DNA of 64,000 nt, from the NCBI GenBank assembly GCA_037176725.1, contig JAZBRS010000014.1, positions 72,584,501 through 72,648,500 of the forward strand, in the 5' to 3' direction. The stretch's first letter is position 1. Each line of letters starts with the position of its first letter. Source of the DNA: Posidonia oceanica (lineage: Eukaryota; Streptophyta; Magnoliopsida; Alismatales; Posidoniaceae). The notes below the pieces were generated by a model that saw only the letters and a program-made list of their open reading frames with translations, did not search any database and was not told where the DNA came from. The position numbers were made by a program, and so were the translations under genes. Positions 46,600-56,517 of the stretch are shown here, one piece after another.

Positions 46600-48250
46600 G
46601 CATCTGCCCACCATAGCTGGCTTCTAGAAAAGGAACTTGATGGGGTCATGCCGACATAGAAGCCGAATAGGGTACGCCATCATGTAGTGCCTTAACTTCC
46701 ACACTGTCCAGAAGAGAGATAAGCAGGTCTTCTCTATTGCACTATACCTGGCTTCACAATCATTGAATTTATTACTCAGGTAATAGATGGCGTGCTTCTT
46801 TCTACCCAATTCATCATGCTGGCCCAAGACGGCGCCCATGGAATGTTGCGTGGTAGAAAGGTAGAGAAGCAGAGGTCTCCTTGGCGTGGGAGGGACCAAA
46901 ACAGGAGGTTTGATCAGGAGCTGCTTGATTTTGTCAAAAGCAGCTTGGCACTCCTCGCTCTAGTTGATTTGTGCATGTTTCTTCAGGAGCTTGAAGATCG
47001 ATTCGCAAATAGGCATGAGCTGTGTAATGAATCGACTGATATACTGCAGGCGTCTGAGCAGGCCTCAGACTTCCTTCTCAGTCCTGGGGGTGGAATGTCC
47101 ACGATGGCTTTTGCCTTCATCAGGTCCACTTCAATCCCTCTCTGGCTAACAATGTAGCCTAGGAGCTTGCCAGAAGATACCCCGAATACGTATTTGCTGG
47201 GGTTAAGACGCAGCTTGTATTTCCTCAAGCGGTTAAAGAGCTTCCTTAGACAGACGAGGTGATCCTCAGGCTCTTTGGACTTGGCAATCATAACATCCAC
47301 ATAAACCTCAACTTCTTGGTGCATGAGGTCATGGAATAATGCAGTCATTGCCCATTGATAGGTTGCGCCAGCGTTCTTCAGCCAAACGGCATAACCTGGT
47401 AGCAGAAGACACCCCAAGGGGTGATCAAGGAGGTTTTCTCCATGTCTTCTTCTGCCAGTCTGATTTGGTTGTAGCCGGAGAAGCCATCCATAAAAGAGAG
47501 CATTTTGTGCGCTACAGTGTTGTCGACTAGGACATCAATGTGCGGCAGTGGGAAATTGTCCTTGGGACTCGCCTTATTCAGGTCCCGATAGTCGATGCAC
47601 ATGCGGACTCGGCCATCCTTCTTGGGCATTGGCACAACGTTTGCAAGCCACTCAGGGTAAAGGACGACCTTAAGGAAGTTAACATTGTGCTGCTTCACGA
47701 TCTCTTCTTTGATCATGAGTAGCCACTGTGGTCGCCATCTTCTCAGCTTCTGCTTTACTGGCTTTGCGTCTAGATCTAAAGGCAGGTTGTGCACGACCAC
47801 TTCAACGTCGAGGCCGACCATATCCTCATAGCTCCAAGCGAAGACATCTGCATACTCTTTCAAGAATGCAATGAATTCTGCTCTAGCCTAGGGCGACAGA
47901 TGGGCGCTAATGCGGACCTCTCTGGCTTCTTCTATGGTGCCAATGCTGACAACCTCCGTCTCTTCTTTGACATGGAGGTTGGGGCCTTCTAGATCATCGT
48001 CGTGGGGCTAGAACTCAAGCGATGGTTCATCATTCTCATCCTCGCCTGCATCATCCTCCTCTCCGTATGCAATGAGTTCCGAGAGGATCTCCTTCTCAAA
48101 GGGGGGGTCTGAGATATCGAAGGAGTGCAAGTGTTTCGCTGCTTGGCCCTGGTAACGCTTCAGGATGGTTACGCTTACCCGAGTGTTTCTGTATCCTCGG
48201 TACGCAACCTCTGTCCTGGCAATCTGCTCTGCCTGCTCTGTCTGCGCTGC
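46600..48250 (-). pseudogene. Reverse transcriptase and RT-linked RNase H, element A
   Basis: Sense order: an acidic linker (EEDDAGEDENDEPSLEF), EYADVFAWSYEDM, VVPMPKKDGRVRMCIDYRDL (RT motif with the first Asp), SFMDGFSGYNQIRL, TPWGVFCYQVMPFG, then EVEVYVDVMIAKS (active-site box) and LNPSKYVFGV. Next is the RNase H-like part PLLLYLSTTQHSMGAVLGQ, SNKFNDCEARYSAIEKTCL and HDPIKFLF. It would copy element RNA into DNA. The second Asp of the YxDD box is Val (codon GTT near 47292-47294). There are 1-bp frameshifts after MPFG (about 47378) and after DIPPPG (about 47095), and TAG at 47888-47890. It is clearly non-functional. Confidence 0.88.
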
Positions 48251-48538
48251 TGCTGTTGACTCTGCTCCTGCTATCTGTACTGTTTCTGTTGGCTGTGCTG
48301 TTGTTGCTTGTGTGGTTATTGCTCGTGCGGTTGCTTGTGATGCTACTGCTTGTGCGGTTGCTTGCGATGCTACTGCTACTTGTGTGGTTGCTTGCTGTGT
48401 GGTTGGTTGTGGTGCTACTGCTTGTGCATGCTGCGTTGCGGATGTTGATGCTGTGGGGGCTAAGGCTTGCTGTGCTGCTGATGCTGATGCTTGTTGTGCT
48501 CCTGATGTTGATGCTTGCTGTACTGCTGATGCTGATGC

Positions 48539-49749
48539 TTACTGTGCTGCTGATGCTGATGCTGATGCTGATGCTTGCTGTACTGCTGATGCTGATGCTT
48601 GCTGTGCTGCTGATGCTGACGCAAGTGCTGCGGGTGTAAGTGCATGCAGTGCTGCCGCGAGTGCTGATGCTGCTGGTGCAAGTGCTATTGATGCTGCTTC
48701 TGCAAATGCTGCGGGTGCTGACGCATGCTGTGCTGCCGCGAGTGCTAATGTTGCTTCCTCCTCCGCATTTTCTAATGTGCTTGCGGGGAATATGTCAGGT
48801 AGGCGGCTGATCCGGGTACTGCTGCTGGAGGCGCTGCCAGAGTAGGGCATGCGCTGCACATACCACCTAGACCCACCCTCCGGCTGTAGGGTGATTAGCT
48901 CATCTGGCCTGATGGGCGCTACTGCTGCTGGATCTTCTTCATGGACCATGATGGAGGGATGATCCTTCTGCCAGGAGGGATCCGTGACCACGACCTTCCC
49001 CTTCTTTGCTGCCTGATGTTCTGCGACATCTTCTGCCAGCGACGCGAGTTGCTCTTGGAACAGTTGCTCCAAGTCTCCCATCGTATAGTCAATCTGATCC
49101 TCTGCAGCCACTCCTCCCTCCTCATCCGAGGGTGAGTCGATGTAGTAGGCGACGATGACTTCTGACTCTTGGCCAATCGCTAGACCTATTACTGCTTGGG
49201 GCATTTGCTTCGCTACTGTTGGGTAGGTTGCCAGGGTCACTGCTGCTGCTGAAGGGGAGGCACAAGTGCTCCACCAGAGGACCGATGGCTGGGCCGCTAT
49301 GCTTGGGGACAAAACACCAGTGCCCATGGGTGACAGTGGTTGTCTCCCTGTAGCGGCGGCGAGCATCCTCCACAAAGTAGGATCTGCTGAAGCTGACAGC
49401 AGTGTGCCTGATAGAGTTGCCTGGCTTGCTTGTGGCACTGTCAATGATGCTGGTTGAGTCACGCTGCCGTCTGATCTGACTGACTGCTCCGTCGGAGAAG
49501 GTGATTTCCATGCTGGTGTGGCTGCGGCCACAAGTGGATTTCTGGATGGTGTCGGAGGGGGTGCTCCTGACTTTGGAGCTACTGCTGTGGTTGTCGGTGA
49601 CATTGGTGAAACTGCAGGAAGAGGAGAAACTGTCAATCCCACCACAAGGCTTACTAAATTTGCTGCTGCGTCAGTGAGTGCCAAACAGACTGACCGAGAT
49701 GCTGCCATGCTGAGCTGATCCTTGCTACTGGTTGGGGCCGCTTAGACTA
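48539..49749 (-). pseudogene. Protease-RT linker reading frame, element A
   Basis: A 389-codon open frame (49708-48539) in the polyprotein order between the G-patch region and RT, joined to the upstream MEEWVCIKDYYSDEEQSG segment across one stop. Residues 1-200 are Ser/Thr/Pro/Ala-rich. At 190-270 it is acidic (YYIDSPSDEEGG, DYTMGDLEQLFQEQLASLAE), possibly helical. The last ~70 residues are almost only Ala/Ser/Gln, encoded by a GCTGAT/GCTGCT microsatellite (48420-48730). I recognise no enzyme domain. The + strand open frame over the same repeat is an artefact. Confidence 0.55.
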
Positions 49750-50316
49750 TGCCTGACTGCTCCTCATCAGAGTAGTAGTCCTTAATGCAGACCCATTCCT
49801 CCATCGGCAGCGGAGAGCTCAAGCAGGATACTTGCTGCGTAGGGGCTTCACTGCTGCTTGCACAAGGGTACCTGCACTGGTGAAGTTAGTGAGGTCCCGA
49901 GGGATGGCGATGCTTTGATTCTTTGGCTGCTGGGATCTGTCTTCACTAGACTGTAGGGTGTATCTGAGACCTTTGGAGTCTCTACGCTCTGCTGCTCTGA
50001 CCAGCTCAGCGATTCCCTGGCCGTATCGCCTGAGCGGCGTTCCCTTAACATAGCCCCACCTGTGACAGACGTTTTCGACCATCTGGAAGGGGCTGCTGTG
50101 AACGGCCAAGGAGTTGACGTGTTGAAGATCAGGTATAAAGTTAACCGGCTCACATCGATTAACTCGATACAAAGCATCTGAAAGCTCGGGGTCAAAAGGG
50201 ATAGTCTGCGAAGAGATGGGTGCAACCGCCTCAATCCGCTCCTTCTCGAAGTTTTCTGCCATGACAACGATAACATCGTCGCCGCGGCGAAACTTGATCA
50301 TGTGGTGGAGAGTCAA
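49750..50316 (-). pseudogene. G-patch-like region after protease, element A
   Basis: LHHMIKFRRGDDVIVVMAE is the usual segment following plant retrotransposon protease. It is followed by CHRWGYVKG..LRRYGQGIAELV...SKGLRYT, which has the spacing of a G-patch (glycine-rich RNA-binding motif) with several glycines replaced. G-patches after protease are known from some retroviruses and plant Ty3/Gypsy elements. There are frameshifts at both ends (about 50310 and 49815). Confidence 0.6.
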
Positions 50317-51134
50317 GGGGATGACCTAATGCTTATGCACCAAGGGCGCCTAAGTAGAAGATTGAAATTGAGTTCCAAGTCGACAATGTAGAACTCTACA
50401 TCGAAGACGACCGGGCCAATCTTGAGAGGAATAATCAAAATCCCTAGGGAGTCATGGTGGGTGTTATCAAAAGCTGTCATTCCCTTTATCGCTAGGGTGA
50501 TATCCTCGGCTTTGAATCTGAGCCTGGTTGTAGTGCGCAAGGGACAGACGTTAAGGCCTGATCCATTATCAACCAGCGATAGGGGAATGCGGAAGTTTCT
50601 GTATTGCACCGTGACAAACAGGGGTTGGTTATGATTAATCCCCGCCGGAGGTAGCTAATCGCTCATGAAAGAGATGATCTGAGGCTTCGCAATGACGCCA
50701 ACCATGCTTTCCAGGGCTGCGGGCACTGTAGCTTGGGACACATGGGCTGCTCGGAACACTCGGAGGAAAGCCTCGCGGTGTTCAGAAGAGGAGTGTATAA
50801 GGTCCCAAATTGAAATGTCGGCTTTGACCCTCCTAAGCTGGGAGGTGATGTTGGCCTTGTGGTGTGGCTTTTTGGTGGTAGAAGGAGGTGCTTTGGGGGT
50901 AGGTTCTGCTGGGTTAGGTGTAGGGGGTTGGTCTAATGCTAGAGGTGCTGTGGGTTGGCTTGCTGGTGGGGGTATAGTGGGTGCTGGATGGCTGGGCCTT
51001 ACCACCGGTGCTGCGGGCTTGTATATCCTCTCTGTTTGCGTGACTTCCGCACACGTTTTCGTGGCGTAGTTGTAGGGCACGTGATGGGTGTCCCGGGTTA
51101 AGTTAATAACCACGGGAGCATGTGCTGCGAGCAC
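50313..51134 (-). pseudogene. Retropepsin-type protease and preceding region, element A
   Basis: At 51134-50655 there is a Pro-rich spacer, then ISIWDLIHSSSEHREAFLRVF, the helix pair that usually precedes protease in this group. After a TAG (near 50652), 50609-50313 has IPLSLVDNGSGLNVCPL with the catalytic Asp (D-N-G-S, the plant variant of DTG), ITLAIKGMTAFDN, IGPVVFDVEFYIVD and NFNLLLRRPW, the conserved end of the fold. It would cleave the polyprotein. One nonsense codon and a frameshift after RRPW make it inactive as encoded. Confidence 0.82.
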
Positions 51135-51276
51135 AAGAGGGGCTACAGGGGCGTTTGCTAGGCGATGGAGAAAACGATGATACTACGGGTAGGTTGCTGG
51201 AGGCCCTGGCTGAGACCTAGCTAGTAGGATGATAGGGGGTCTACCTAAAAAGGGAGGCAGGGGTTTGGGGTCTTGC

Positions 51277-51711
51277 CTAAGGGTGAACAGGGGCAGGAGC
51301 CTGAGGAAGCATGGTGGGCCGTGCGGAGGAGCGCTCCAGCCTGGCACGTGGTCGGATCATAAGAATCTTCGACTCGGAGCCAGCAATAGCCGCACGGTAG
51401 AGAGAGAGAGGGAAGGACTCTGAGACATCATGAATGAGCTCGGAGGGGTCTACCACAGACATAGCAGGCTCAGAAGGGGAGAGAGAATAGATTCCCGAGG
51501 TCCTCGTGCCTTCTAGATTGGAATGCTCCGACAGGGGTTGGTGGACGATGCTGGGATGAGGGGATGCTAATGCTAGTGCAGGGGCTAATGCTAATGGAGG
51601 AGCTGATGTGGATGCCTCATGCGTGTGGATCGTAATCGTTCCCGATTCGATCAAGTTCTGAACGACATCCCTCAAGGTATAGCAACTGTCCGTCGAGTGC
51701 CCTACAGCTCG
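51277..51711 (-). pseudogene. Gag C-terminal part, element A (downstream of solo LTR)
   Basis: It begins at the right-hand partner of the GATGG duplication with HHRAVGHSTDSCYTLRD, the second half of a zinc knuckle whose first half (LFCDYHL) is at about 53255. An Ala/Pro/Ser-rich tail follows. The corresponding uninterrupted motif is seen in B's gag. Confidence 0.78.
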
Positions 51712-51715
51712 ATGG
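51711..51715. other. Target-site duplication GATGG, left copy (solo LTR)
   Basis: Identical to 53249-53253 on the other side of the LTR. Confidence 0.88.
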
Positions 51716-53248
51716 TGTAGATATCCTATTTTTGCATTTCTAAGAGTTCTTTTGAGGGTAGAAACCTTGAGGCGCCCCAAATCTCATGCCTAAGTTTGAT
51801 AACACATCTTCCAGATATTCCTTGACTTCTTTAAAGTATCACAAGACCCTACCTAGACTCAGGTTGTTGGCTATGGCAGATCTAACTCACTCGGGCTCAT
51901 GACAAGTCCAAGTACCCTGGGTATCCTTCACTTCCACTCGGATTTAAAATTAGATTTGAGTTAACAGAGATGCTTCCTTGATTTCATAGGCTATCTGTAG
52001 TTTCCCAGCCTCCCATCTTGTTTCCTCTGGCAAAAACCCAGGAAAAGAGCTAAAAACGACCTAGGCAAGTTAGTAGCCACTTGGGGAGGCGAATCACATA
52101 GTAGCCACCTAAGGCGGCGACTACAACTGTCACCCATTTCCCAGCTGACTACACTAGCAGCCAGCTAAGGAGGCGGCTCAGTCAGAAGCCATCTCAGGAC
52201 GCGACCCATGTGGACGTCAACTGGATAGGCGACTGGGCGATCGTGGGCAGCGGTTGTGCCCCACTATCTCCTCAACTCTCAGGCGCCAGCTCATCAGGCG
52301 ACTGAGAGGTTGTGGAACTGCCTCGGTCTTCCCACGATCTTTGACCGTTAGGCGTCACGCTATGCAGCGACTAGCGATCGTGGCTCCTTTCGAACCGCTT
52401 TTCCACAGTTATTTCCCACTCCCCCCTCGACCGTTAGTCGCCAGCTCATGCGGCGACTAAAGGTCGTGGCCTCGTTCTCGGGTCGTCCCACACTTTGACC
52501 AAGCGGTTGCTAGGTTTAGGCGCCACTCCAAGCGGTGACTCAAGCTAACTTCCATTTTTCTAGAATTTTCTGACCTCCAACCGTCCCTACACCCCTAGAG
52601 TCTATAAATAGACCCCCTAGGCTGGTGGTTTGAGGGTCAGAATTTTAGAAAGAGAAATCCCCCCAGAGAGGAACTTCTAGAAGAGACAGAGCCCTGTCAG
52701 TTGTGAGCCACATTCAGAGAGCTAGTCTTTCCAATCCAGAAATACTACCTCCTCTCCCCAATAGGCTACCAACCTGAGCTTCTACCTCCAATCCGGGAAT
52801 CCTCAGCTACACTGGAGCTCCGACTGTGCTTCCTTCCAACCTCATTGCACACAGCATAAGGGTGAAAGGGAGTATCTTCTTCCAATTTAGTTTCTTACTA
52901 CATCTCTTTACATTCCTTAGCATAGGATCATAGCATATGCATACGGGAACAACCCTCGGTCAGTATTTATTTTTTTTTAGTCATGTCATTCCATTCACCT
53001 CCGTTACTGATACTACACTGAAGCTAATCTATGTCATTTTGTTTTGAAGGAAAGGAAGGAACTCATGCAGCACGAAGAAACCGCTAGATGACACCCTGCC
53101 GTCGATTTAGTGGTCTGAGGACCTGCATCATCATAATCTCCCCCAGGTGTCTTGTCTGCTCAGAGTCGAGTGGCGATCACAACAAAGGTTGTCGACGTCG
53201 TGGAAGCGCTGACATCTCCTTAAACACCCCTCGAATTCCACATCTATA
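51716..53248 (+). repeat. Solo LTR of the C family (1533 bp)
   Basis: It starts TGTAGATATCC and ends CCACATCTATA (terminal CA decayed to TA), flanked by GATGG on both sides. It aligns with element C's 3' LTR (6475-8035), including TATAAATA at 52603-52610 and the closing AACACCCC...TTCCACATC. No internal region remains, the expected product of recombination between two LTRs. The orientation is opposite to A. Eight or more GGCGACT-type 12-bp motifs lie at about 52070-52550. Confidence 0.9.
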
Positions 53249-53253
53249 GATGG
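53249..53253. other. Target-site duplication GATGG, right copy (solo LTR)
   Basis: Identical to 51711-51715. Confidence 0.88.
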
Positions 53254-55258
53254 TAGTCGCAAAAAAGATTCGCCTTATGCCAATGCGGAAGTGGATTTGG
53301 CGGCGGGCGAACCTTGGGAAACTTCAGATATGGCGCGACCTTGGGGAGGATGACGCTTAACGGCTCCACTAGTGGGGTGAATTGACGCCGCTGTCGCCTC
53401 TGCCCTTGGTGTTGCCCTTGCCGAATCGGTGAGGCAAGATAGACCGGTTGGGCGGTGGCAATGATCTGTGGTGTGGGGGGTGCTCTAGGTGCTGGTGCGT
53501 ACACTACTTGATTTGGGGGAGGCTGAAGCGACAGCAGAATAGGCACGGGCGCGGGTGCGGGGTTGACGTAGGCAATAGCGGGTTTCGGCGAGTCCTTCTT
53601 CTTAGGACAGCTGCTGGTGCTATCGCTGCTATTGTTGCTAGTGTTGCTGCTGGTACTGCTGGTGTTGCTGCTGATGGCTGCCTGCTTGACAAACACAGAG
53701 AGCGCCGGGAAGTTGCCACTCCATAGCGAACTCTCCACGCAGGTGCCAGCCCGAATCAGTGCTGTGAAGGTCGTGACGGATTGAATGCTGAGCAGAGCCT
53801 CGACAGTGGGCTACGCACCTCCAATCACAATCTCGAGGGACTCCTCATCAGAGGGTCCGTCTCGAACCTGTGAAGCAAGGGCGCACCAGCGGCCGACATA
53901 CTTCCCAAATGGCTCGTTGGGGTTTTACCTTGTTGCGACCAGGTCCGCGTGCTTGGGGACCAGGTCCAGGTTGAAGGAATATTGTCCCAGGAATGCCTGG
54001 CTGAGGTCGTTCCACGTCTTGATGGTGGCCATATCAAGTGAGGTGAACCACTTGAGCGTAGGGCCAGTTAGACTTTTCTGGAATAAGCGGATAAGCAACC
54101 TCTCGTTAGCCTAGAGCTGAGAGAGATCTCTGCAGTATGCCTTCAGATGCGCAATTGGACAACCTCTACCATTGTATTTTCGAAGACCGGGATGCAAAAC
54201 TTCAGTGGGAGCACCGCCTCTGGGAAGTAACAAAGGTCCCGGAACTGGTAGGATTGGAGGTCTATACCCTGCACTTGTCGAAGTGCTTTCTCCAGAACGG
54301 CGAACCTGTCGTCGTTGGATTCTGGAGCTACTGCCAAAGGAGGTGGTGCAGCAGAGGCAGGGGCCACATACACCGAAAAGGACGCATCGAGGTGCTCCTC
54401 CGGATCCACCATTGCGTCGCATGGTGGAGCGATGGGATAGGCGACGTATCCGTGCAAAGGTGTTGTGTGTGCTAGAATGCATGCAGGGGTGGGAAATTGC
54501 TGATGCAGGGGGTAGGAGTAACTAGCATGCGGTGCAGTAAGTGATGCAGAGTGCTGGAGCGCTAGTTGCTGCACCGGCACGGTGCCGGCCGGTGGGCCTG
54601 TGGGGTACTGCGCTCCAACAAGCCCAAAGGAATGGCCACCAAGTGGCGGAGGAGGATGCTGTGCAATGCATTGTGCATATGTAGGAGGCGGAAGCTGAGC
54701 CCCCATCGTCGGAGTAGTGAGTAGCTGAGGCGATGGTCTAGGCGAGGGTGCAGAAGGGAATGACTGCGACGCAAGAGTAGGCCACAGCGGAGCCTCAGGA
54801 GCAGCAGGAGTGAAGGAAGGGCAAAGAGATAGAGCCATGCCCTGCAGTCTTTGGGCAGTTTCCATCAACTGCCGATACTGTGCCATAAAGGACCCGTTAG
54901 TGGGTATGCTAAGTTGCAGGACCGGCAGGGGACCAGAGTCAAGCGGTCGGGACACAGACTGTCCAGGAGGCGGAGGTCCTAAGGCGAAAGTCGCCACAGC
55001 AGGGTGGGTGTCAAAAGTGACATAACCCTGGGAAGGAGGAGTCAGTGGATCCTCTGGAGCACGGGCGGCAGATGCCAAGATAATCTCAGCAACTGGGTCT
55101 GACGGAGTTTGCCACTGCCCCACAGAAAAGAAGGGAGGCAACTGTACCAGAGAGGGAGACGCTTGTACAGAGGAAACCAAGGCGAGAGTCAGAGGGGCCG
55201 AAATGGGAATCCCCTCCGGGGCAACAGGGGCTTGGGAATCACCAACCAACTGGGCCAT
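53254..55258 (-). pseudogene. Gag N-terminal and core part, element A
   Basis: The start MAQLVGDSQ at 55258 matches B's gag start. Residues 1-340 are Pro/Ala/Ser-rich. The gag core follows: FCIPVFEN, a 1-bp frameshift near 54190, then GCPIAHLKAYCRDLSQL, LIRLFQKSLTGPTLKWF and EPFGKYVGRW. After that comes an Asn/Ser-rich stretch and LPHWHKANLFCDYH, where the solo LTR cuts the zinc knuckle. Nonsense codons include TAG at 54111-54113, where B still has CAG, a TAA near 53930 and a TAG near 53813. Domain order and sequence are close to B's gag. Confidence 0.85.
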
Positions 55259-56498
55259 CGCTAACCGAGAGCAAGTAATCACAGGACTGCGACAGGGGGC
55301 AAGAGGACGAATCCTAGGGGGAGCTATCGTCGTGAAGGTGAAATAGCTCGGAAGAGGATGGTCGGAAGCAAGTGTCGCGACAGGAGTGTCAGTAAGAGAA
55401 TGCACTCGAGCTCCAGCAAAGGAACTCGCTCACTGACCTCTGTGCAGAAGGCAAGCAAAAACAAGGGTTAGAACCCGAAAGTAAAATGCAAATGCTTTGA
55501 TGTATGTTATGAATGCAGATGTATGCTTTCTAGCATGCTCTCCCTCACCAATCTAGGGTGTCCTAGTAGGTAGTCTACTTCGGACACTCATGGGTGTACG
55601 GGTTGCCGACTCAGGCTAGAAAAAGTAGGTCCCACGTCTCAAACCTAGCCGGAGCTCAGGTATAATGGGGTGGTGCTTTAGGAGCCTCGACCTTGCCAAA
55701 AGCATGGGTGGTACCCTCTACTAACATTGACACGACCCCCTGACAGGGGGGGACAAACCGATCTACTCACGCCACGCCAAAGTGTTGGGGCAAGAGACTG
55801 GGACTATCCTTCTTAGACTGTAGGAGGACTCAGATGAGAAGAATGCATGCCCTATATGATGCTTTATGCAAATGCTTTGAGTTTTACCTTGCGTATTTTA
55901 TTAACTCAGGGGGTGCAGGTGTGTTGCAGTCTCTAGTTGCTCCTAGAGGTGATTCTTTTTACTTGCCATTTTTAGTTATCCGTGGGGGAAGCAATCAGTC
56001 TCTAATTGTCCTTAGGCTAAGTGCAAAAGGGGAAGAAAATCACCCAGTCATGGCAAGCAAACAACACAAATCATTGCAAAAGGCATGCGCATGGTATATA
56101 CTAGTGCTGTGGGCATGATAGTAAAAGGGAAAACACTTATCATATCAAAAAGCAAGTATGCATGGCATGTGCGTGCATGGTGGCATAATATTTGTGTAAA
56201 ACAAAACACTTATCATACAAAAAGCATGCATAGTGCGCCAAGCAAGTATTTAGGCATGTGGTGCGAGAAAATAAAGAAGCACAAGCAATCATGGCATAAA
56301 GCAAGTAAATAAACAGGCAGGCAGGTAAGCAAGCGAGGCAAGCAGAAGCATAAGGCAAGCAGAAAATGCAAAATAGCATAAAGCAGGTAAATAAACAGGC
56401 AGGTAGGTAAGCAAGCAAGGCATGCAAAAGCATAAGGGAAGTAGAAAATGCGAAACACGAGTGGCAAGAAAGCCAAGACAAAAGCCGGAGTCTTGAAA
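55259..56498 (-). other. Element A leader
   Basis: Untranslated leader. About 55540-55830 is shared with B's leader (38800-39090). An 85-bp direct repeat of AAGCAAGTAAATAAACAGGC type lies at about 56285-56440. A possible intron runs from 55887 to about 55440 on the minus strand. Confidence 0.65.
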
Positions 56499-56516
56499 TC
56501 CCCAGCGGAGTCGCCA
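56499..56516 (-). other. Primer binding site, element A
   Basis: Minus strand TGGCGACTCCGCTGGGGA, separated by one base from the 5' LTR. It fixes A's orientation and its 5' end. Confidence 0.85.
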
Positions 56517-56517
56517 C

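Noticed and set aside
48165..48845. 226-codon + strand frame rich in Cys/Ala/Val
   Set aside because: It is the antisense of the GCTGAT microsatellite in A's linker; no domain, and the composition is repeat-driven.
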